Positions 16,345 through 22,150 of a stretch of 22,150 nt of DNA are shown piece by piece. The DNA is from Aquirhabdus sp. (GTDB lineage Bacteria; Pseudomonadota; Gammaproteobacteria; Pseudomonadales; Moraxellaceae). The stretch covers positions 1-22,150 of the forward strand of contig JASLFQ010000082.1 of NCBI GenBank assembly GCA_030150595.1, given 5' to 3'. The notes under the pieces were generated by a model, which had not been told where the DNA came from, did no database searches, and worked only from the letters and a program-made list of their open reading frames with translations. Both the position numbers and the translations under genes were made by a program. How positions within the stretch are numbered: position 1 is the first letter of the stretch; the number at the start of each line of letters is the position of its first letter.

Positions 16345-17103
16345 ATGGCAAAACCAACAAAAACCGTCGAACATCATTTCGGCTTACATGCCGTTGAATC
16401 GCTCCTCAATACGATGCCTGAACAGATTCTTGGCTTATTTATTCTGCAAGGTCGTGATGATGAACGTCTACATGCGCTCATCCAACAAGCGGAACCGCAC
16501 GGTATTTCAGTGCAAAAAGCCAGTCGGGATACGCTTAGCAAATTGTCTGAAGGTGGACAACATCAAGGTATCGTCGCGGCTGTTCGTCCAGCGCCAACCC
16601 TCGATGAAAGTGATTTAGCACAATTGGTTGAGCGAACAAAAAATGTATTGTTGCTTGTGCTGGATCAAGTCACCGATCCTCATAACCTAGGCGCATGTAT
16701 GCGTACGGCAGCAGCGATGGGCGTACATGGCGTAATCGCACCACGTGATCGTGCAGCTGGATTGACACCGATTGCCCGCAAGGTTGCTGCTGGTGCGGTT
16801 GAAGTGGTGCCTTTCTTTCAGGTCACTAACTTGGCTCGTACGCTCGGCGCACTGCAAGAACAAGGCATACAAACCGTTGGCACATTGTTGGATGAAAATG
16901 CCAAGCCAATTCATACCATTGATCTCACAGGAAAACTCGCAATCATCATGGGCGCAGAAGACACAGGATTACGTCGTCTGACCCAAACCCATTGTGATTA
17001 TCTGGCGTATATTCCCATGTCAGGTCAACTGCAAAGCCTCAACGTCAGTGTCGCCACAGGAATGGCGCTCTATGAAGCTTGTCGTCAAAGACAAACGTCG
17101 TAA
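16345..17103 (+). CDS. rlmB: 23S rRNA (guanosine-2'-O-)-methyltransferase RlmB
   Basis: RlmB methylates the 2'-O of G2251 (E. coli numbering) in the peptidyl-transferase loop of 23S rRNA, using S-adenosylmethionine. The 252-residue SpoU/TrmH protein has an N-terminal RNA-binding domain (about 10-80, GLHAVESLL to GIVAAV) and a knotted catalytic domain: motif 1 DPHNLGACMRTAAAMG with Asn114 and Arg120, motif 2 IIMGAEDTGLR (200-210) and motif 3 IPMSGQLQSLNVSVATG (223-239). All expected residues are present and length is usual. The ATG follows GAGAA. The next gene starts 26 bases after the stop, so the two are probably co-transcribed. Confidence 0.95.
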   Translation: MAKPTKTVEHHFGLHAVESLLNTMPEQILGLFILQGRDDERLHALIQQAEPHGISVQKASRDTLSKLSEGGQHQGIVAAVRPAPTLDESDLAQLVERTKNVLLLVLDQVTDPHNLGACMRTAAAMGVHGVIAPRDRAAGLTPIARKVAAGAVEVVPFFQVTNLARTLGALQEQGIQTVGTLLDENAKPIHTIDLTGKLAIIMGAEDTGLRRLTQTHCDYLAYIPMSGQLQSLNVSVATGMALYEACRQRQTS

Positions 17104-17116
17104 CGCGTCATTTTTC

Positions 17117-17121
17117 TGGAG
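17117..17121 (+). promoter_or_regulatory. Ribosome binding site deciding the EamA GTG start
   Basis: TGGAG lies seven bases before the GTG at 17129. The frame is open far upstream, but only because it overlaps rlmB. Confidence 0.6.
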
Positions 17122-17128
17122 TTATTCC

Positions 17129-18061
17129 GTGCAACACGCTGAAGATCAACCACCGCAAAGTCTTTCTTCGTCATTAGATCAAGACAAAAAAAACCGTCTC
17201 ATGGGTTATGGTCTACTCGCCATCACCATGCTGATTTGGGGAAGTTTTACCCTCTTGTCACGTATTGGCACGACCCAAGTTATGACCACATGGGATATTG
17301 GTGCGCTACGCTTTATTACAGCAAGCCTAGTATTAATCCCCATCCAAATTTATCGCCGTGAATGGCGCTTTTTATTGGATATTCGTGTGCTTGCTTTGGC
17401 GTTAGTTGGCGGCGTGGCATATACCTCGTTTGTTTACGCGGGGTTCGCTCATGCACCAGCTGCTCATGCAGCGATATGGATGAACGGATTATTGCCTTTT
17501 TGGACCGCTATAGCAGCTTTAGTGATTTTAAAAGAAGCCTTAAGTCGCGATAACTGGATCAGCCTCACCATCATCGCCATCGGTCTCATTGGCATGAGTT
17601 CGTTGATGTTTGAAGAACATCGATTTGCAGTGGGAATTGGCGACTTATTTTTTGTATTAGCGGCAATGTCTTGGGGGATCTATACAGCTTTACTGAAACG
17701 TTGGATGCTGCCTCCATGGCAAGCAATGTCTGGCGTTGCATTACTGTCTACGTTGATTTATCTGCCAGTATATTTCTTATTTTTACCCAGTCGCTTAGGC
17801 GAAGCAACGATCTCACAAATCCTCATACAATCAGTATTTCAAGGTGTCTTTGTGGTGATTATCGCCATGTTGACCTTTATTGGCGCAGCCGAGCGTTTGG
17901 GTGCAGTCAAGGTCGGCAGTATTCTCGCATTGGCGCCACTGCTTGCAGCATTGGCAGCAGTTCCACTGCTAGGCGAACCATTATCTCTAGCGATTATCAT
18001 TGGCTTGATTGCCGTCAGTATTGGCGCATTACAACCATGGCGACTGTTTCGTCAAAGCTAA
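17129..18061 (+). CDS. EamA/DMT-family transporter
   Basis: A 310-residue inner-membrane protein with about ten helices in two related halves, typical of the EamA branch of the drug/metabolite transporter superfamily. After a polar N-terminus of about 22 residues the first helix reads LLAITMLIWGSFTLLSR, where WGS followed by Arg is the usual EamA opening; the second half begins near FFVLAAMSWGIYTALLKRW. A late helix with PLLAALAAVPLLGEPLS matches the conserved end of the fold. Substrates in this family vary widely (amino acids, metabolites, drugs) and cannot be named here. The GTG start is set by TGGAG. It follows rlmB by 25 bases and stops seven bases from the converging pcaC-like gene. Confidence 0.88.
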   Translation: MQHAEDQPPQSLSSSLDQDKKNRLMGYGLLAITMLIWGSFTLLSRIGTTQVMTTWDIGALRFITASLVLIPIQIYRREWRFLLDIRVLALALVGGVAYTSFVYAGFAHAPAAHAAIWMNGLLPFWTAIAALVILKEALSRDNWISLTIIAIGLIGMSSLMFEEHRFAVGIGDLFFVLAAMSWGIYTALLKRWMLPPWQAMSGVALLSTLIYLPVYFLFLPSRLGEATISQILIQSVFQGVFVVIIAMLTFIGAAERLGAVKVGSILALAPLLAALAAVPLLGEPLSLAIIIGLIAVSIGALQPWRLFRQS

Positions 18062-18068
18062 ATAGAAA

Positions 18069-18458
18069 CTAAACTGGATGGTTTTGTTGCCATTCATCAA
18101 TCACGTCTTGTGCCGCTCGGAATGCTTCTTGAGCGGCTGGCGCACCGCAATACACTGCACTATGCAACAATACTTCTTGGATTTCACCAACAGTACAGCC
18201 GTTGTTCAATGCCCCTCGAACATGTCCTTGTAATTCTTTTGGAGCTTTGAGCGCGGCCAACATTGCAATAGTCACCAACGAACGCGTTGATCTTGGTAGA
18301 CCCTCTCGTTGCCATGTCGATCCCCATGCGTGCTCATTGATCCAATCCTGCATCGGTTCAGTCAACATTGTAGTGTTTTGAATAGCACGCTGTACAAATG
18401 CCTCGCCCATGACTTCCGTTCTGACTTTTAAACCGTTGGCTTTTGATTGACTAGACAT
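18069..18458 (-). CDS. pcaC: 4-carboxymuconolactone decarboxylase (PcaC-like)
   Basis: PcaC decarboxylates 4-carboxymuconolactone in the protocatechuate branch of the beta-ketoadipate pathway. The 129-residue protein aligns over its full length with that family: KVRTEVMGEAFV (11-22), EHAWGSTWQREGLPRSTRS (42-60), SLVTIAMLAAL (60-70), GHVRGALNNG (78-87) and HSAVYCGAPAAQEAF (99-113). GGAG stands eight bases before the ATG. No other pca gene is in view, and the neighbour upstream on the same strand is coaE, so the role in aromatic breakdown is inferred from sequence only; a related carboxymuconolactone decarboxylase-fold protein with another job is possible. A ten-base palindrome lies 22 bases upstream of the start. 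Confidence 0.8.
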   Translation of the reverse strand: MSSQSKANGLKVRTEVMGEAFVQRAIQNTTMLTEPMQDWINEHAWGSTWQREGLPRSTRSLVTIAMLAALKAPKELQGHVRGALNNGCTVGEIQEVLLHSAVYCGAPAAQEAFRAAQDVIDEWQQNHPV

Positions 18459-18539
18459 ATGGGTGGCTCCATATTTTGGCTAACGTTAGAATTATTAAAG
18501 ATCAATGAACCAATAAAACATAATTCATCCAAAAACCTT

Positions 18540-19145
18540 TTAAACTGCGCTCATCTGTAAGTAACGTTCATGCAAAACTTGCAATTGCTGATAGAGATGC
18601 TGAAGATTTCCATCATTCACCACGACATCATCAGCAAGTGCCACGCGATCCTTACGTGCAATTTGCACAGCAATGATTCGATCAATGGATTCAGGGGTTT
18701 GTCCATCACGGGCACCCGCTCGAGTACGTTGCACCTCTTCAGGTACATCCACGACCAAAACGCGCTGACATAGACTCGCCATCCCCGTTTTGCCAGACTC
18801 TAATAATAAAGGTGACACAAGAATGACATAAGGAGAAGTCGCGGCTTGTAACTGCTGTGCCATTGCGGCATATATACGCGAATGCGTGATCTGCTCTAAT
18901 CTCTTACGATCTTCTGGATGTTCAAACACGTGCTGGCGTAGCGCGACACGATTCAAAGTACCATCAGCAAGCAACGCCCAATCACCAAAAGTTTGTGCAA
19001 TCTCAAGCAATGCTGGCTGACCCACTGCCACCACTTCTCTAGCCACAACATCAGCATCAACCACAGCAATGCCATGAGTGGCAAACCAATCACTGGCGAC
19101 AGTCTTACCACTGCCAATGCCACCCGTTAAGCCAATAATGAACAT
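18540..19145 (-). CDS. coaE: Dephospho-CoA kinase
   Basis: CoaE phosphorylates the 3'-OH of dephospho-CoA, the last step of coenzyme A synthesis. The 201-residue P-loop kinase shows GLTGGIGSGKT at residues 5-15, the acceptor-site region VVDADVVARE (28-37), SPLLLESG in the lid region and the RTRAGARDG segment. Length is usual. The ATG lies four bases after the pilD stop codon, so translation is probably coupled to pilD; its own ribosome site is poor. The pilB-pilC-pilD-coaE order is conserved in Pseudomonas and relatives. The yacG zinc-protein gene that often follows coaE is not present here. Confidence 0.94.
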   Translation of the reverse strand: MFIIGLTGGIGSGKTVASDWFATHGIAVVDADVVAREVVAVGQPALLEIAQTFGDWALLADGTLNRVALRQHVFEHPEDRKRLEQITHSRIYAAMAQQLQAATSPYVILVSPLLLESGKTGMASLCQRVLVVDVPEEVQRTRAGARDGQTPESIDRIIAVQIARKDRVALADDVVVNDGNLQHLYQQLQVLHERYLQMSAV

Positions 19146-19149
19146 AGAC

Positions 19150-20031
19150 TTAGTGATAAATTCCCAGATAGGCCGCGACTAGCTGATTTCCCCACATTAA
19201 GGAAACCCAGCCTGCAATCGCAATGTATGGACCAAAAGCAAAAGGTTGATTTTCTTTGCGGATTTTGAGTAATACAATCCCAACAATAGCGCCTACGAAC
19301 GAGGATAATAAAATAATCAGCGGCAGCTGCATTGGTCCCAGCCACGCCCCTAATGCGGCCAGTAACTTAAAGTCACCATAGCCCATACCCTCTTTGCCCG
19401 TAATGATTTTGAATAGGAAATAAACCACCCAAAGAATCAGAAATCCTACAACATAACCCCAAATTGCATGGGTTGGTGAGACAAACAGACTTTGAGCATT
19501 AACAAACAAACCTGCGGCTGCAAGCGGTAAGGTAATGCGATCAGGTAATAATTGCGTATCAAAATCAATCCCTGTCAGCGCAATCAGTGCCCATGTCAAA
19601 CCCAGTGCACAAACCATCTTCACTGTCGGACCAAATACAGACAACACAACAAGCGATGCCAATAGCGTCAATAGCTCAACAATTGGATAACGGATTCCAA
19701 TCGATGCGCCACACGCACTGCATCGACCACGCAAAGCGAGCCAACTTAATAACGGGATATTCTCATACCAGCGAATCTTATGTGCACATGATGGGCATCT
19801 CGATGCTGGTTTACTAAGCGTCATGTGGACATACGTATTTGGCGTATGATTCGGCTGTAACTGATCTTTTAAAATAATTGCACAATCATTTCGCCATTCA
19901 TTTTCCATGATACGTGGCAGTCGATAAATTACAACATTTAAAAAACTGCCTACACATAACCCCACAAATCCAACCATGACAAATGCTAACCATGGCGTTG
20001 CAACGATGATGCTTAATGAATCAAATATCAT
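19150..20031 (-). CDS. pilD: Type IV prepilin peptidase/N-methyltransferase
   Basis: PilD cuts the leader from type IV prepilins and type II secretion pseudopilins and methylates the new N-terminus, in the inner membrane. The 293-residue protein has a first helix followed by the conserved GSFLNVVIYRLP, a cytoplasmic loop with the metal-binding pairs Cys79/Cys82 and Cys104/Cys107 (the part linked to methylation), and the two protease aspartates Asp156 (TGIDFDTQLLPD) and Asp220 (GMGYGDFKLL). About eight helices are present. Start and pilC stop overlap as TAATG, so translation is coupled. The four cysteines indicate a bifunctional enzyme rather than a peptidase-only type. Confidence 0.96.
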   Translation of the reverse strand: MIFDSLSIIVATPWLAFVMVGFVGLCVGSFLNVVIYRLPRIMENEWRNDCAIILKDQLQPNHTPNTYVHMTLSKPASRCPSCAHKIRWYENIPLLSWLALRGRCSACGASIGIRYPIVELLTLLASLVVLSVFGPTVKMVCALGLTWALIALTGIDFDTQLLPDRITLPLAAAGLFVNAQSLFVSPTHAIWGYVVGFLILWVVYFLFKIITGKEGMGYGDFKLLAALGAWLGPMQLPLIILLSSFVGAIVGIVLLKIRKENQPFAFGPYIAIAGWVSLMWGNQLVAAYLGIYH

Positions 20032-21266
20032 TAGCCAACCACCGAACCCATTTGGAAAATTGGCAGGTACATAGCGACAACCAAACCACCTACTAAAATA
20101 CCGAGGATTGCCATAATCATGGGCTCCATCAGTGAAGTTAAGCCATCTACCGCATTATCTACTTCGTTTTCAAAGTGTGTTGCTACTTTATCTAGCATTG
20201 CATCTAATGCACCAGACTCCTCACCAATAGCAACCATTTGAATTGCCATAGACGGAAAGCGACTTGTTGTTCTCATCGCAAATTGCAACTGTTGCCCAGT
20301 TGAAACATCCTCTCGGATTTGCATACAAGCCTTACGATACAAAACATTGCCTGTTGCACCAGCGGTCGACTCTAAGGCATCAATCAATGGAACACCCGCA
20401 GCAAATGTAGTCGCCAATGTTCGAGCAAAGCGAGCAATAATGGCTTTATAGACCAAATCACCAAAAATAGGCAATTTAAGTGTTAATTTATCCAATGCAT
20501 CGCGGAATTTTTCACTACGCTTATGCGCCTCACGAAACGCGCCTATAGACGCCACAATCACACCTATCAATATGAACCAATATGACTGCATCCATTTAGA
20601 CATATTGACAACCATTTGTGTGAATGCAGGCAGAGAAGCACCAAATGAAGAGAACAAATCTTGAAATACGGGTACAACTTTCACCATCAGAATAATTGTA
20701 ACTACCAATGCAACAACAATAACGGCAATCGGATACTTCATCGCTTTCTTGATTTTTTGTTTTAGCAACTCGCTCTTCTCTTTGTAAATTGCCACACGAT
20801 CCAACATTGTCTCCAAGGAACCCGATTGCTCTCCGGAGGCTACCAAGGAACAAAATAATTCATCAAAATATTGTGGATACTTCCGCAAAGAACCTGCAAA
20901 GGTATTTCCGCCTTCGACCTCCCCCTTAATGCCGAGTACAATTTCGCGCATTTTAGGGTTATCTAAACCTTCCGCAACAATCTCAAAAGACTGTACTAAT
21001 GGAACACCTGCCTTCATCATCGTTGCTAATTGACGGGTAAAAATCGCAATATCCATTGGCGTAATTTTACCTTTGGACAAGAATGCAAGCGGATTCTTAG
21101 ATTTCTTACGAATACTTGTGACATTAACCCCTTGCTTACGCAACACTGCTTTGGCTAAAGCCATATTCTTACTAGGAATTTCTCCCTTTACTTTTTGTCC
21201 ACGTCGATTGGTACCTTCGTAAAGGAAATTCGGAGTATCTTCCGCTTTATTAATCTTGTCTGCCAT
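20031..21266 (-). CDS. pilC: Type IV pilus inner-membrane platform protein
   Basis: PilC is the platform on which pilus subunits are added and removed by PilB and PilT. The 411-residue protein contains two related GspF domains (roughly 75-200 and 280-400) with the motifs FTRQLATMMKAGVPL and FARTLATTFAAGVPLIDAL, and EQSGSLETMLDR and EESGALDAMLDK in the matching places; three membrane helices are visible. The ATG at 21266 is chosen because GAGA stands six bases upstream and the product then has the usual length; the frame is open 16 codons further up, but without family resemblance. It follows pilB by 160 bases, a larger gap than usual, which contains a candidate promoter. Confidence 0.95.
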   Translation of the reverse strand: MADKINKAEDTPNFLYEGTNRRGQKVKGEIPSKNMALAKAVLRKQGVNVTSIRKKSKNPLAFLSKGKITPMDIAIFTRQLATMMKAGVPLVQSFEIVAEGLDNPKMREIVLGIKGEVEGGNTFAGSLRKYPQYFDELFCSLVASGEQSGSLETMLDRVAIYKEKSELLKQKIKKAMKYPIAVIVVALVVTIILMVKVVPVFQDLFSSFGASLPAFTQMVVNMSKWMQSYWFILIGVIVASIGAFREAHKRSEKFRDALDKLTLKLPIFGDLVYKAIIARFARTLATTFAAGVPLIDALESTAGATGNVLYRKACMQIREDVSTGQQLQFAMRTTSRFPSMAIQMVAIGEESGALDAMLDKVATHFENEVDNAVDGLTSLMEPMIMAILGILVGGLVVAMYLPIFQMGSVVG

Positions 21267-21338
21267 GTCAGTTCTCTTTTTTGGCGTGTATCTACCCTTA
21301 CGGATAAAATACACATCATCCTTTATTTTTCAATTGCC

Positions 21339-21367
21339 TTTATAAAAACAGGCAACCACTCTTGCAA
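21339..21367 (-). promoter_or_regulatory. Candidate promoter before pilC
   Basis: Read on the minus strand, TTGCAA (4 of 6 matches) and TATAAA (5 of 6) are exactly 17 bases apart. An inverted repeat TTGCCT/AGGCAA (21334-21339 and 21350-21355) wraps the -10 element. It may give pilC, pilD and coaE transcription independent of pilB. Confidence 0.4.
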
Positions 21368-21426
21368 ATCTTATTTATGACTTAGACGCACACTTCAACG
21401 CAAAGTACGCCCGCAACATAAATCAC

Positions 21427-22150
21427 CTATTCACCAGTCACACGATTTATTTCTTGTAAGCTGGTTACACCCTGCATTACTTTCTCTAATCCAGAGCGGC
21501 GAAGATCATTAAACCCTGCACGACGAGAAGCATCAGCGATATCAATAGAGTTACCCTCTTCCATAATGATACGCGCAATCTCTGGCGTCACCTTCATTAC
21601 TTCATAGACACCAACACGCCCCTTATAGCCATCTCGACACTCCGAGCATCCTACAGGTTGATATACTTTAAAACCCTTCGCGAGATCTTCGTCCGTAAAA
21701 CCCATTTCCTTTAGACTACTAGCAGGAATATCAACCGCTTGCTTACAAGCTGGACACAACCGACGTGCCAGCCGTTGAGCAATCACTAAATTCACTGACG
21801 TAGCGATATTGAACGACGGTACACCCATATTCCGCAAACGCGTTAATGTTTCTGGCGCACTGTTGGTATGCAATGTTGACATGACCATATGACCAGTTTG
21901 AGCGGCTTTCACTGCAATCTCAGCAGTTTCAAGGTCCCGAATTTCACCAACCATCACAATATCAGGATCTTGACGCAGAAACGCGCGTAAAGCGACAGCA
22001 AATGTCAAACCTGTTTTCACATTGACGTTAACCTGATTAATTCCCTCAAGGTTAATTTCAACAGGGTCTTCCGCTGTCGAAATATTAGTGTCGACGGTAT
22101 TGAGAATATTCAAACCTGTATACAAAGACACCGTTTTACCAGAACCTGTA
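21427..22150 (-). CDS. pilB: Type IV pilus assembly ATPase PilB (3' part, cut by window edge)
   Basis: PilB is the hexameric cytoplasmic ATPase that powers pilus extension. Only the C-terminal 240 or so residues are in the window; the frame continues past the right edge, where the last visible residues TGSGKT belong to Walker A. Following it are the Asp-rich region STAEDPVEI, Walker B with [20 protein letters not shown], the His box [15 protein letters not shown], and the zinc-binding tetracysteine site CPAC and CSEC typical of PilB/GspE extension ATPases and absent from PilT. The C-terminus INRVTGE is also typical. It heads the pilB-pilC-pilD-coaE order. Confidence 0.96.
   Translation of the reverse strand, partial: TGSGKTVSLYTGLNILNTVDTNISTAEDPVEINLEGINQVNVNVKTGLTFAVALRAFLRQDPDIVMVGEIRDLETAEIAVKAAQTGHMVMSTLHTNSAPETLTRLRNMGVPSFNIATSVNLVIAQRLARRLCPACKQAVDIPASSLKEMGFTDEDLAKGFKVYQPVGCSECRDGYKGRVGVYEVMKVTPEIARIIMEEGNSIDIADASRRAGFNDLRRSGLEKVMQGVTSLQEINRVTGE

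Noticed and set aside
18062..18068. Terminator between the converging EamA and pcaC-like genes
   Set aside because: Only seven bases separate the stops, and no hairpin with a T-run was seen; the transcripts probably overlap.

Overview
The window looks like ordinary chromosome from a gammaproteobacterium of moderate GC, with no phage, plasmid, insertion sequence, CRISPR array, tRNA or rRNA visible. Several clues point towards the Moraxellaceae (Acinetobacter-like bacteria): the type IV pilus block pilB-pilC-pilD followed by coaE, an Mpl-type murein recycling ligase, adjacent purE and purK, and a RuvX that begins MPDS and continues into MAFDFGTQK. This placement is a family-level inference from protein sequences, not a database result.

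Left part (1-6080). On the minus strand lie an Atm1-type ABC exporter and, downstream of it, an alpha/beta hydrolase. Divergent from the exporter is pgsA (phosphatidylglycerol synthesis, GTG start), which converges on mpl (peptidoglycan recycling) at a hairpin terminator. Divergent from mpl is a small DUF486 membrane protein.

Centre (6081-11627). purE and purK (IMP synthesis) run on the plus strand to a bidirectional terminator. Opposite them is an unusual Ala/Thr/Lys/Glu-rich protein built from 11-residue repeats. Its upstream region is the largest gene-free stretch in the window (8552-9158) and is rich in inverted repeats. After this come an exported Mip/FkpA-type FKBP prolyl isomerase on the plus strand, then an exported dienelactone-hydrolase-family protein and a PAP2-family membrane phosphatase on the minus strand.

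Right part (11684-22150). The minus-strand series recN, algH, ruvX covers DNA repair and a Holliday-junction/16S rRNA nuclease-fold protein; algH and ruvX overlap. On the plus strand are ppnP (nucleoside phosphorylase), a TerC-family membrane protein, rlmB (23S rRNA 2'-O-methylation) and an EamA transporter. The EamA gene meets a minus-strand pcaC-like gene almost stop to stop. Upstream of pcaC on the minus strand are coaE, pilD, pilC and the 3' end of pilB, which runs off the right edge.

Most of the window is housekeeping. The parts most worth a second look are the LEA-like repeat protein at 8045-8551 with its structured upstream region, a possible REP-transposase relic near 8935, and a few dyad symmetries that overlap candidate promoters.
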